From: an actinobacterium SCGC AAA028-A23
Lineage (GTDB): Bacteria; Actinomycetota; Actinomycetes; Nanopelagicales; Nanopelagicaceae
Assembly: GCA_000378905.1 (NCBI GenBank)
Contig: KB900584.1
Coordinates: forward strand, 12,523 to 58,175
Length of the DNA stretch: 45,653 nt
Reading direction: 5' to 3'
How positions within the stretch are numbered: position 1 is the stretch's first letter; the number at the start of each line of letters is the position of its first letter. Below the pieces are notes generated by a model. The model was not told the DNA's origin. It worked only from the letters and a program-made list of their open reading frames with translations, and did not search any database. The position numbers and the translations under genes are program-made. Of this stretch, positions 31,500 to 41,707 are shown piece after piece.

Positions 31500-32105
31500 T
31501 TAAGGAAGACCTGTTACAGCACCATCTGTTGAGTCACTTGCATCAATGGATGCAGTTTCAGAATTCCATTTCCCATACTTAGGGTTAACTTTGACGCCAA
31601 GTTTTTTGGCTGTTTTAACAATTAGATCTTGTAGATAAGCGAAATACTCAGTCTCTAAACCACCAGAATTAATAAAATTGCTTTGCATGCGCTCTGAAAT
31701 AATTAATGTTTTCAAATTAGTATCAAGATCTGAAGCGGCAAGATTTGCGCCAACTAAAGCAGCCGGAAGTTTGCTCTCGCCACCTAGGCTGGCAATAATT
31801 TGAGTTCGTCGATCAGCGATCTCTGAGGGTGTGACTTCAATTGATAAATCAGTTGCAATTTGACTGAAAATTTCGGAAGCAATAAAAAATTGTGCCTGAC
31901 CGCGAAGTAAATCAGGTGCTGACAAATTATTTAATTGTGAGGTATCGACAGTTTTTCGGCTTTCAAGGATCTGATCTACAGATTGTTGAATTTGATTAAT
32001 TGAAAAATCCTTATCTCCAATACTTACTCCCTCACTCATTGATGAGCAGCTAGTAAGCAACAGGACTCCCAGTAAAGGTGTAATCAATTTCTTAAACAAT
32101 TTCAT
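31500..32105 (-). CDS. lipoprotein with SurA N-terminal-like region
   Basis: Lipobox LLLTSCSS; location between mfd and mazG as in other actinobacteria. Confidence 0.7.
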   Translation of the reverse strand: MKLFKKLITPLLGVLLLTSCSSMSEGVSIGDKDFSINQIQQSVDQILESRKTVDTSQLNNLSAPDLLRGQAQFFIASEIFSQIATDLSIEVTPSEIADRRTQIIASLGGESKLPAALVGANLAASDLDTNLKTLIISERMQSNFINSGGLETEYFAYLQDLIVKTAKKLGVKVNPKYGKWNSETASIDASDSTDGAVTGLP

Positions 32106-32116
32106 CCTCTTTTTCT

Positions 32117-35100
32117 TTAGGTTCTTTTGCTATTTACAATTGGCTCGATCAGCTCTTTTAGTACTGAATCAACCCAAGCAAGGGTAGAAGTATCTCCTAT
32201 AGGTGCACTTTCAATCCAATTCGGGCTAGAAGGTCGCGCGACTAAGAGGATTTGTGTGGCACTTTTATAGATTGACCCCGGAAATACTCTGGCTAATTTA
32301 ATTTGTGCAGACTCAGGTAGTTGTATTGGCGTAAGTCTTAAATGTTTACCTGAGAAAGCGATGTCTGTTAAACCCAAACTTTTTGCATATAGCCGCAGGG
32401 CTGCAACAGCCAGTAGCTCAATTCCTGGTTGTGGGATTTCGCCAAATCGATCAACTAATTCAGATTTAATTTCAGAAAGTGCAGCATTAGATTGTGCATC
32501 TGCAATTCTGCGGTAAAGATCAAGTCTTAATCTTTCTGATTCAATATAAGAAACTGGCAAATGAGCATTAATGGGTAATTCGACTTTGCATTCAACATTT
32601 TTTGGCTTGTCTTCAAAATAACCAGATTTAAACTCATCCACCGCATCGGCCACCATGCGCATATATAAATCAAAGCCAACCTCAGCAATGTGCCCTGACT
32701 GTTCGCCCCCTAGTAAATTACCAGCTCCTCGAATTTCAAGATCTTTTAAAGCAACCTGCATGCCAGCACCTAAATCTGTATTTGTTGCAATTGTTGTTAA
32801 TCGATCATGTGCTAGCTCAGTGATTGGTTGTTCTGTTGGGTAAAGGAAATAGGCATATGCACGTTCGCGACTTCTGCCTACTCTGCCACGCAGTTGATGA
32901 AGTTGGGAAAGTCCGAACAAATCTGAGCGATCAACTATCAAGGTGTTTGCATTTGGAATATCAATTCCACTTTCAATTATTGTTGTACAAAGCAGTAAAT
33001 CAAATTCTCTATTCCAAAAAGCTAAAATAACCTCTTCCAAGGCCCGCTCATTCATTTGTCCATGAGCGATTCCAATTTTTACACCAGGTACTAACTTCTT
33101 TAATCTCTCAGATACCGCTTCAATGCTCTCTACCCTGTTATGAATAAAAAATATTTGGCCATCGCGAAGTAGTTCACGATTTATTGCAGCACTAACCTGC
33201 TTTTCATCATATGGACCAACATAGGTAAGCACCGGGTGTCGCTCCTCCGGTGGTGTAGTGATGTTAGACATTTCTCGGATTCCAGTTATTGCCATCTCTA
33301 AGGTTCTAGGTATCGGAGTTGCAGACATTGCTAAAACATCCACATTTGTTCTGGCTTTCTTCAATTCTTCTTTGTGTTCTACCCCAAATCGTTGCTCTTC
33401 ATCAATTACTAATAATCCCAAATTTGCAAACTCGATATCCTTTGAAAGCAATCTATGAGTTCCAATTACTACATCAATTACTCCAGATTTTAGGCCAGCA
33501 ATAATCTCTTTAGTTTGGGTAGCTGAATTAAATCTTGAAAGCGCAGCTAATCGGACTGGAAAGCCTGCATATCTATTTGAAAAAGTGTTTAGGTGCTGTT
33601 GAACAAGCAATGTTGTTGGGACAAGTATCGCCACCTGTTTACCATCCTGCACAGCTTTAAAGGCAGCACGAACTGCGATCTCAGTTTTTCCATAGCCAAC
33701 ATCACCGCAAACAATTCGATCCATTGGATTTGGTTTTTCCATATCCCGCTTTACTTCATCAATAGTTGCTTGTTGATCAATTGTTTCAACAAATGCAAAG
33801 CTATCTTCTAACTCTTTTTGCCAAGTGGTGTCGGGCGAGAATGCAAAGCCAGGTGCACTCATTCGGGCCGCATACAAACGGATAAGCTCAGCTGCAATTT
33901 GTTTAACCGCTTTACGTGCCTTGCGTTTACTGTTTTGCCAATCTGCTCCACCAATTCGGTGTAATGCAGGTGCTTCGCCTCCAACATATTTGGTTACCTG
34001 TTCTAAGGTATCGGTTGGTACAAATAATTTATCCGCTGGCTGTCCTCGCTTTGATGATGCGTACTCAATCACTAAATACTCACGTGAGACTCCTGCGATG
34101 TTTCTGTTAATCAACTCCAAATACCTGCCAACACCATGCTGCTCATGGACGACATAATCGCCAACTCTAAGTTGCAATGGATCAATTGCCTTTTTCCGAC
34201 GAGATGGCATTCGAGCTAAATCTTTATCTGCAACCCTCTGCCCAGATACATCTTTATCCGTAATCAGAACAAACTTGTATTTCTCACTAATAAATCCATG
34301 TTTGTAGTTACTTACAACCAAATTAATTACACCGCTATTAATTTCAGTTTCTGAGTTTAGAATTTTGTTTGGAAGATCAGCTAGGTTTAATAATTCAGAA
34401 AATCGCTTCAGAGTTCCATTTGCTTGTGCAGTAAACACCACTGTTAGGCCTGATTTATGCCAATCACGTATATCTTCAACAGCCGCCTCATATTTGTTTG
34501 CGTATGTATCAATTTCGCCTAGAAAATCTATGGGTGAATCCTCTGGATTACTTGGGTAAAGATTCAAACTTCTAATAGCAATCTTTAGCTCAATAGCTTT
34601 TCTTTCAATTGACTCTAAATCGTAAAAGCCGCCTTGTGATAATTCCTGGCTCAGATCAATAGGTGCTGCAACAGAGCCTTCCCTAGACCATGCCGCATTA
34701 GACCATGCCGCCTCTAGAAACTCTTGGTTGGTATTAATCAAATCAATTGATCTAGATCTAATTCTTGGCTCATCTATAAGCCAAATCTGATGATCCTTTG
34801 GCAGGAAATCTAACAAGGATTTAAATTCATGTGAAACACCAGCTGCAAGTGATTCCATGCCTTCAAAAGTTATTCCTTCAATCAATTTATCTGTTAATTC
34901 TTTAATTTGCGGGAACTTTTCGCCAAGTTTTGCTGCCTTGGTTTTTACATTTGAATCTATTAACAACTCCCGGCAGGGATAGATTTCAATAGCGGCTGAA
35001 ATCTTTTGAATAGACCGCTGATCTGCAATTGCAAAGTAAGAAATATCATCAATTTCATCTCCGAAAAAATCTATTCGAATTGGGTGTTCTTGATCTGGAG

Positions 35101-35611
35101 GGAATAAATCTAAGATTCCACCGCGTACTGCAAAATCACCACGCTTCTCAACCAAATCTGATCTTTGGTATCCAAATCTAGAAAGTTGTTCAATCAAATC
35201 AGACATTCTGATTTCCAGATTTTTTTCAATGCAAATTATTGATTTCTTCAGATCATTTGCAATAATTGGTTGAAGGAGTGCTCGAATTGAGCAGACAATG
35301 TATTTACTCTGGTTATTACTAATTCGATTTAGAGCTTTAAACCTTGCTGTAACGGTGTCTGATTTTGGACTCAAACGCTCATGGGGCAAAGTTTCCCAGG
35401 CAGGAAAATTTACGACCTGATCTATGCCAACAAGAGAAATTAACTCATCTGCTAATTCTGTGGCAGCTCGGGTTGAGGTTGTAACTATCAAGATTGAATT
35501 CTTCTGGTTCAAACAGAGCATGGCGTGAGTTGATGCTGGTGCAATTAGATTGTCATTGCTAGACAAATACTCTTCTATTGGTTTTGCTAACACGTTAAAT
35601 AAACTTTTCAA
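32117..35611 (-). CDS. mfd: transcription-repair coupling factor
   Basis: VHEQHGVGRY, CGDVGYGKTEIAVRAAFKAV, VIDEEQRFGVEHKE, QLRGRVGRSRERAYAY; TTG start with AGGAGG SD. Confidence 0.97.
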   Translation of the reverse strand: MKSLFNVLAKPIEEYLSSNDNLIAPASTHAMLCLNQKNSILIVTTSTRAATELADELISLVGIDQVVNFPAWETLPHERLSPKSDTVTARFKALNRISNNQSKYIVCSIRALLQPIIANDLKKSIICIEKNLEIRMSDLIEQLSRFGYQRSDLVEKRGDFAVRGGILDLFPPDQEHPIRIDFFGDEIDDISYFAIADQRSIQKISAAIEIYPCRELLIDSNVKTKAAKLGEKFPQIKELTDKLIEGITFEGMESLAAGVSHEFKSLLDFLPKDHQIWLIDEPRIRSRSIDLINTNQEFLEAAWSNAAWSREGSVAAPIDLSQELSQGGFYDLESIERKAIELKIAIRSLNLYPSNPEDSPIDFLGEIDTYANKYEAAVEDIRDWHKSGLTVVFTAQANGTLKRFSELLNLADLPNKILNSETEINSGVINLVVSNYKHGFISEKYKFVLITDKDVSGQRVADKDLARMPSRRKKAIDPLQLRVGDYVVHEQHGVGRYLELINRNIAGVSREYLVIEYASSKRGQPADKLFVPTDTLEQVTKYVGGEAPALHRIGGADWQNSKRKARKAVKQIAAELIRLYAARMSAPGFAFSPDTTWQKELEDSFAFVETIDQQATIDEVKRDMEKPNPMDRIVCGDVGYGKTEIAVRAAFKAVQDGKQVAILVPTTLLVQQHLNTFSNRYAGFPVRLAALSRFNSATQTKEIIAGLKSGVIDVVIGTHRLLSKDIEFANLGLLVIDEEQRFGVEHKEELKKARTNVDVLAMSATPIPRTLEMAITGIREMSNITTPPEERHPVLTYVGPYDEKQVSAAINRELLRDGQIFFIHNRVESIEAVSERLKKLVPGVKIGIAHGQMNERALEEVILAFWNREFDLLLCTTIIESGIDIPNANTLIVDRSDLFGLSQLHQLRGRVGRSRERAYAYFLYPTEQPITELAHDRLTTIATNTDLGAGMQVALKDLEIRGAGNLLGGEQSGHIAEVGFDLYMRMVADAVDEFKSGYFEDKPKNVECKVELPINAHLPVSYIESERLRLDLYRRIADAQSNAALSEIKSELVDRFGEIPQPGIELLAVAALRLYAKSLGLTDIAFSGKHLRLTPIQLPESAQIKLARVFPGSIYKSATQILLVARPSSPNWIESAPIGDTSTLAWVDSVLKELIEPIVNSKRT

Positions 35612-35641
35612 CTTTGCCTCCTTTCTTCATAAACGCCACAT

Positions 35642-35668
35642 ACCCCCACTTCATAAATGAAGGGGGGT
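35642..35668. promoter_or_regulatory. strong inverted repeat in the divergent mfd/ppc intergenic region
   Basis: ACCCCC(A)CTTCAT-AA-ATGAAGGGGGGT. Confidence 0.6.
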
Positions 35669-35755
35669 CAATGGCTTAATTCTACGGCTGCCCACACCTG
35701 CCAATTGCCATTAAATGATGTACCAGATGATTTGAATACCTGTAATGATTAACCC

Positions 35756-38422
35756 ATGGATTCAGGGGCAGATAACGCTAACTTGCGCAATGATGTTAGA
35801 AGATTGGCCGATCTACTCGGTCAAACCCTGGCAAGGCAAGAAGGAGATGAACTACTCGCACTAGTTGAGTCTGTAAGACTTGGCGTTAGAGAAGGTCAAC
35901 AAGATCAGATCCTAAATCAGCTAACTGACTCCCAAACTATTTCACTTGTAAGAGCATTTAGTAATTTCTTTAATCTTGCAAATGTTGCTGAGCAGGTGGA
36001 TAGATCAAAGGTTCTTGCCGCTGAACATAAATCTGGAGGCAGCTGGTTAGGCAAGGCTGTTGAAAACATTGCAAATGCCAGAAAAACAAATCCTGATTTT
36101 TCTGATGCAGATTTGAAAGAATGGTTAGAAAATTTCTCAGTACGTCCAGTCTTCACCGCTCATCCAACTGAAGCAGCAAGGCGTTCAGTTCTAAGTAAGA
36201 TGACCACAATTGCAAAATTACTCGAACAACCTGATAGCCAAATAAAAAATGAAAGATTAGCTGAAGCAATCGACTTACTTTGGCAAACTGATGAATTACG
36301 CCTCGGTCGCCCAGAGCCACTAGATGAGGCTGTTAATTCAATTTATTATCTAGATGAACTTTTATTGGAGACAGTTCCGGAAGTATTAGCTGAGTTTGTA
36401 AATGAAGTAAAAAAGCTTGGTATTGATCTCTCCTTATCTGCTCGTCCATTGCGTTTTGGAACTTGGATTGGCGGTGATAGAGATGGCAATCCCAACATAA
36501 CTGCAGAGGTAACCAAGGCAGCAATTTTGTTGCAGAACGCTCACTTCACTAGAACTATGTTTCAACATTTAGATGAGCTAAGACAAGCACTTTCTATCTC
36601 AACCAAATTAGCTGGAGTTTCAAAGGATCTTGAAAAATCAGTTGCCCAAGATTTAGAAAAGCTTCCTGAGATTGAAGCCCGATATCGCCGTATAAATGTA
36701 GAAGAGCCGTATCGACTTAAAGCAACGGCAATAAGACATAAATTAGCTTTGACTCAAGCACGTCATGTTGCAGAACTTCCTCATTTTCCAGGCCGGGATT
36801 ACCAAAATACTGCTGAGTTATTACAGGATTTTGAAACTATGCGCTCTTCTTTGGAAGCCAATAATGGTTCACTAATTGCAAATGGCTTGATTGATCGGAT
36901 CATGCGATCGATTAACGCATTTGGGCTTACACATGCCACTATGGATATTCGTGAGCATTCAGAGACTCACCATAAAGTTTTAAACCAGTTATTTGGTGGC
37001 TCAGATGAAAAGTTAATTGACAAACATCTGCTTTCAGATACAAATGCTGATACCAAAAGTCTCGATGAGCAAGGTAGTAAGTGTTTTAAAACTTTTGCAG
37101 CGATAAATGAGCTAATTGATAGGTATGGCAATGAGGTTATCGAAAGCTACATAATCTCAATGACAAAGAGTTCAAATGATGTAATGGCTGCGGTTTTGAT
37201 AGCCAAAAATGCTGGCTTGATTTCATTGAAGGAGGATAAATCTTTTGCGAAAATTGGCTTTGTTCCATTACTGGAAACTGTTGCTGAGTTAAGAGCAGCT
37301 GGGGAAATTTTAGATAATCTGCTTTCAAATAAGAATTATCGCAAGATCGTTGATTTACGTGGCGGTGTTCAAGAGATAATGCTTGGCTATTCAGATTCAA
37401 ATAAGGATGCCGGCATAACCACTAGCCAGTGGGAAATTCATAAGGCACAACGAAAGCTTCGAGATATTGCAATTAAACATGGAGTTAAGTTGAGGTTATT
37501 TCATGGTCGCGGTGGCTCTGTTGGTCGCGGTGGCGGTCCTACTTATGATGCGTTGATTGCACTTCCATGGGGATCTATCGATGGCCAAATAAAGATGACA
37601 GAGCAAGGTGAAGTTATCTCCGACAAATTTGGCTTACCTGCTCTTGCAAAAGAAAATTTAGAGTTAACACTCGCCGCCGCCCTTGAAGCAACTGTGTTAA
37701 ATCGAAAACCTCGCCAACCTAGTAAGGATCTACGTAATTGGGATGAGTGCATGGATTTAATTAGTGAAAATGCTTTTAAGGCATATAGAGAATTGGTAGA
37801 CCAGAAAGATCTACCTGCTTATTTCTATGCATCAACACCAGTAGAGCAACTTGGAAATATGTTTTTAGGATCAAGACCATCTCGTCGTCCAGATGCTGCG
37901 TCAGGTCTTGAATCACTTCGGGCAATTCCTTGGGTATTTGGCTGGACGCAATCAAGGCAAATTGTTCCTGGCTGGTATGGCGTTGGATCAGGTCTTAAAG
38001 CAGCGCGCGAAGCTGGCAAATCAGATCTGCTGCAAAGTCTTCTAAAGGAATGGCACTTCTTTAGAACATTTATAAGTAATGTTGAAATGACGTTAGCCAA
38101 AACTGATTTAGAGATTGCCCAAAGATATGTGAATGCACTGGTAGATCCATCCCTACACAAAATTTTTGACCAAATTAAGAAAGAATTTGATTTGACTGTT
38201 AAAGAATTGTTGTTAATGACAAATGAAAAAGAGATTTTGGGTAACCAACCAATTTTGGCTCGTACCTTACAAATACGAGATACTTACTTAGCTCCTATTC
38301 AGCTTCTTCAAATTTCTTTACTCAAAAGAGTTCGCGCCCAATCAGAGCCTGATCAATTGTTGGCTAGAGCGCTGTTACTGACGATAAATGGTGTTGCGGC
38401 AGGATTACGTAACACTGGGTGA
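35756..38422 (+). CDS. ppc: phosphoenolpyruvate carboxylase
   Basis: FTAHPTEAARRS, GGDRDGNPNI, GYSDSNKDAG, FHGRGGSVGRGGGP, C-terminal GVAAGLRNTG. Confidence 0.98.
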   Translation: MDSGADNANLRNDVRRLADLLGQTLARQEGDELLALVESVRLGVREGQQDQILNQLTDSQTISLVRAFSNFFNLANVAEQVDRSKVLAAEHKSGGSWLGKAVENIANARKTNPDFSDADLKEWLENFSVRPVFTAHPTEAARRSVLSKMTTIAKLLEQPDSQIKNERLAEAIDLLWQTDELRLGRPEPLDEAVNSIYYLDELLLETVPEVLAEFVNEVKKLGIDLSLSARPLRFGTWIGGDRDGNPNITAEVTKAAILLQNAHFTRTMFQHLDELRQALSISTKLAGVSKDLEKSVAQDLEKLPEIEARYRRINVEEPYRLKATAIRHKLALTQARHVAELPHFPGRDYQNTAELLQDFETMRSSLEANNGSLIANGLIDRIMRSINAFGLTHATMDIREHSETHHKVLNQLFGGSDEKLIDKHLLSDTNADTKSLDEQGSKCFKTFAAINELIDRYGNEVIESYIISMTKSSNDVMAAVLIAKNAGLISLKEDKSFAKIGFVPLLETVAELRAAGEILDNLLSNKNYRKIVDLRGGVQEIMLGYSDSNKDAGITTSQWEIHKAQRKLRDIAIKHGVKLRLFHGRGGSVGRGGGPTYDALIALPWGSIDGQIKMTEQGEVISDKFGLPALAKENLELTLAAALEATVLNRKPRQPSKDLRNWDECMDLISENAFKAYRELVDQKDLPAYFYASTPVEQLGNMFLGSRPSRRPDAASGLESLRAIPWVFGWTQSRQIVPGWYGVGSGLKAAREAGKSDLLQSLLKEWHFFRTFISNVEMTLAKTDLEIAQRYVNALVDPSLHKIFDQIKKEFDLTVKELLLMTNEKEILGNQPILARTLQIRDTYLAPIQLLQISLLKRVRAQSEPDQLLARALLLTINGVAAGLRNTG

Positions 38423-38455
38423 GTAGGCTCAGATTAGGTTTAGACAGGAGTCAAA

Positions 38456-41134
38456 TTGGCTAAGCAGTTTATTTATCCATTTACATTTGGAGACAAAAGC
38501 CAATCTGATTTATTAGGCGGTAAGGGTGCAAACATTGCCGAAATGGTTCAAATGGGTTTACCTGTTCCGCCTGGGTTCACAATAACTACTGAAGCTTGTC
38601 GTGAATTTCTTTCTAGCGGAGCAGTTCCTGCGCAATTAACCGAACAAATTCACAAATCACTTTCAAATTTAGAGAAAGCTGTTGGTAAGAATTTTGGAGA
38701 TCCTTCAAATCCATTGCTGGTATCAGTAAGGTCTGGCGCTAAACACTCAATGCCAGGAATGATGGAGACCGTCTTAAATGTAGGTATAACTCCAGAAGTT
38801 GCAGAAGCTCTGGCTCAATCTTCTGGCAACCAAAGATTTGCCTGGGATTCATACCGCAGATTTATCGATATGTTTGGTCGAATAGTTTGCGATTTGCCAG
38901 ATGAGATTGTTCATAAAATCGAAAATTCTTTTTTACTCAAAGCTAATGCAAAAGTTGTTGCAGATTTGCCTGTTGAAAGCCTTAAGGAATTAGCTCAACA
39001 ATTAATTCTGGCAATCCAGGAACACACTGGCCAAGATTTTCCTAAGAATCCAATAGATCATTTAACCCAGTCGATTGAAGCAGTTTTTAGATCTTGGAAT
39101 TCAGAACGCGCTCAGTTGTATCGCAGAAGAGAAAGAATTCCTTCAGACCTTGGCACAGCCGTGAATATCCAGTCAATGGTTTTTGGAAACCTAAGTGATG
39201 ATTCTGGAACGGGAGTGGCCTTTACCCGAAATCCAGCCACTGGCGAAAAAGGAAGCTATGGAGATTATCTAGATAAAGCTCAGGGCGAGGATGTAGTTGC
39301 TGGCATTAGAAACACGATGTCGCTTGCAGATATGGCTAAGAAAGCACCAATCGTTCACGCTGAGTTGGAGCGATTAATGAAAACGCTTGAAGATCATTAC
39401 CGAGACTTATGTGATATCGAGTTCACGGTCGAGCGCGGAAAATTATGGATATTACAAACGCGAGTAGGCAAAAGAACAGCTGAAGCAGCATTTCGTATTG
39501 CAACTCAATTAGTTGATGAAGGAAAGATTTCAATGGACGAAGCGTTATTGCGCACAGGCGGCGACCAGCTTGCACAATTAATGTTCCCACAATTTGATTT
39601 ATCAGAAAGTCGAAATTTAATTGCAACTGGAATTCCGGCTTCTCCTGGTGCCGCCGTTGGTGAAGTGGTTTTTGACTCAAAACGTGCCTTTGATCTTGCT
39701 AAAAATGGACGAAAAGTTATTTTAGTCAGAAGAGAAACAAGTCCTGATGACTTAGTTGGAATGGTTGCTGCCGAGGGTATTTTAACTAGTCGTGGTGGTA
39801 AAACTTCTCATGCAGCAGTAGTAGCACGAGGTATGGGTAAGACAGCCGTATGTGGAACCGAAAGTATTTCAGTTGATGAAAAGAAGTTGCAGTTTACTGT
39901 TGGTGATCAAGTGGTACGAGAAGGCGAAGTTATTTCAATCGATGGCAGTACGGGTTGTGTCTATTTAGGTGAAATATCTGTCACGCAATCTCCAGTGACT
40001 TCATATCTTGAAGGAAAATTGTCAGCGAACGCAAAGGATGCAACTGCTGTTGTAAAAGCTGTTGATCGCATACTTCAGCATGCTGATGAGATTAGAAAGC
40101 TTTCAGTTCGTGCTAATGCAGATACTCCAGAGGATGCACAACGAGCCAGAACTTTAGGAGCAGAAGGAATAGGTTTATGTAGAACTGAACATATGTTTCT
40201 TGGCGATCGCAGAAGTTTTGTTGAACGTGTGGTTTTGGCTGAAGATGAAACTGAGCAAAATTTAGTAATTTCTGAGATGCAGCCTCTGCAACAAGCAGAT
40301 TTTGTTGGAATTCTTAAAGCCATGTCTGGTTATCCAGTTACGGTAAGACTTCTAGATCCACCACTTCATGAATTTCTTCCTGATCTTGCAAGCTTAAGTG
40401 CTGAAATGGCAACCGCTGAAGCGCTAAACACCACAATTACCACTAGAGACAAAGCCATCTTTGCCGCAGTAAAACGATTGCATGAAGCAAATCCTATGTT
40501 GGGGCTAAGAGGTGTTCGACTTGGCATATTAATTCCAGAACTATTTAAAATGCAGGTAAGAGCACTTGTTTTAGCAAGTATGGAGGTTAGAAAAGCTGGG
40601 TTTGATCCAAAGCCTGAATTGATGATTCCCCTTGTTGCAACTCAAAGGGAGTTGTTATACCTACGTGAAACACTTGAATCTGAAATTAAGAAAACATTAA
40701 TGGGTGCTGATTTAGATATGCCAATTGGAACAATGATTGAAACACCTAGAGCTGCAATAACCGCAACTCGCCTAGCTGATTACGCTGACTTTTTCTCATT
40801 TGGAACAAATGATTTAACTCAACTTACTTGGGCATTTAGTAGGGATGATGTTGAGTCAACCTTTCTACCGCGATACTTGGATTTAGAGTTATTACCATTT
40901 AATCCATTTGAATCATTAGATCAGGATGGAGTTGGATTATTAGTAAAGATTGCAAGTGATCAGGCGCGTGAATATCGAAGCGACTTTAAGTTAGGCGTTT
41001 GCGGTGAGCATGGTGGTGATCCAAGGAGTATTCACTTTTTCCATAATCTAAATCTAGATTATGTCTCCTGCTCTCCATTTAGAGTGCCCGTTGCTAGATT
41101 AGAGTCTGGTAGGGCAAAGTTAATTAAGAGTTAA
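38456..41134 (+). CDS. ppdK: pyruvate, phosphate dikinase
   Basis: GGKGANIAEM, VRSGAKHSMPGMMETVLNVG, LTSRGGKTSHAAVVARGMGK, GVCGEHGGDPRS; TTG start after CAGGAG SD. Confidence 0.97.
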   Translation: MAKQFIYPFTFGDKSQSDLLGGKGANIAEMVQMGLPVPPGFTITTEACREFLSSGAVPAQLTEQIHKSLSNLEKAVGKNFGDPSNPLLVSVRSGAKHSMPGMMETVLNVGITPEVAEALAQSSGNQRFAWDSYRRFIDMFGRIVCDLPDEIVHKIENSFLLKANAKVVADLPVESLKELAQQLILAIQEHTGQDFPKNPIDHLTQSIEAVFRSWNSERAQLYRRRERIPSDLGTAVNIQSMVFGNLSDDSGTGVAFTRNPATGEKGSYGDYLDKAQGEDVVAGIRNTMSLADMAKKAPIVHAELERLMKTLEDHYRDLCDIEFTVERGKLWILQTRVGKRTAEAAFRIATQLVDEGKISMDEALLRTGGDQLAQLMFPQFDLSESRNLIATGIPASPGAAVGEVVFDSKRAFDLAKNGRKVILVRRETSPDDLVGMVAAEGILTSRGGKTSHAAVVARGMGKTAVCGTESISVDEKKLQFTVGDQVVREGEVISIDGSTGCVYLGEISVTQSPVTSYLEGKLSANAKDATAVVKAVDRILQHADEIRKLSVRANADTPEDAQRARTLGAEGIGLCRTEHMFLGDRRSFVERVVLAEDETEQNLVISEMQPLQQADFVGILKAMSGYPVTVRLLDPPLHEFLPDLASLSAEMATAEALNTTITTRDKAIFAAVKRLHEANPMLGLRGVRLGILIPELFKMQVRALVLASMEVRKAGFDPKPELMIPLVATQRELLYLRETLESEIKKTLMGADLDMPIGTMIETPRAAITATRLADYADFFSFGTNDLTQLTWAFSRDDVESTFLPRYLDLELLPFNPFESLDQDGVGLLVKIASDQAREYRSDFKLGVCGEHGGDPRSIHFFHNLNLDYVSCSPFRVPVARLESGRAKLIKS

Positions 41135-41687
41135 AAGCTGTTTGTGCCTTATCCATTCCATTAACAACAAGTGATTGAATGGCTTGAGCACCTCTAGAAT
41201 TAAACTCTTGTAATTCTTTTCTTTCTTCTTTACTAAATGGTTTTAAGACAAAATCTGCTGGATCTTGCTCTCCGATTGGTCTACCAATTCCCATTCGGAT
41301 TCGGTAGTAATCAGAGGTTGAATATGAAGATGTGAGTGACTTAAGTCCATTATGGCCATTATCGCCACCACCTAATTTAATTCTCAAAGAGTTAAATGGA
41401 AGGTCAAGCTCATCATGAACGACAATAATTTTAGAGACTTCAATTTTATAGAAATCTGAAAGTGCTTTAGCAGGCCCACCAGTTTCATTCATGTATCCGC
41501 GAGATTTTGCCAAAACCAGAGCCTGGCCCTGATGCTTTATTTCGCATATCTGCATTCGTGATTTGTGAGTAGAAAACTTTTCACCTTGTGATAATTCATC
41601 AACAACAAGTTGGCCTATGTTGTGACGAGTGTTTTCATACTCCGGGCCTGGATTTCCCAAGCCAATTACTAACCAACGATCAGCCAT
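41124..41687 (-). CDS. pth: peptidyl-tRNA hydrolase
   Basis: VIGLGNPGPEYENTRHNIG, HDELDLPFNSLRIKLGGGDNGHNGLKS. Confidence 0.97.
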   Translation of the reverse strand: MADRWLVIGLGNPGPEYENTRHNIGQLVVDELSQGEKFSTHKSRMQICEIKHQGQALVLAKSRGYMNETGGPAKALSDFYKIEVSKIIVVHDELDLPFNSLRIKLGGGDNGHNGLKSLTSSYSTSDYYRIRMGIGRPIGEQDPADFVLKPFSKEERKELQEFNSRGAQAIQSLVVNGMDKAQTAFNS

Positions 41688-41707
41688 AAGTTAAGGCTAG
41701 TCCTAAT

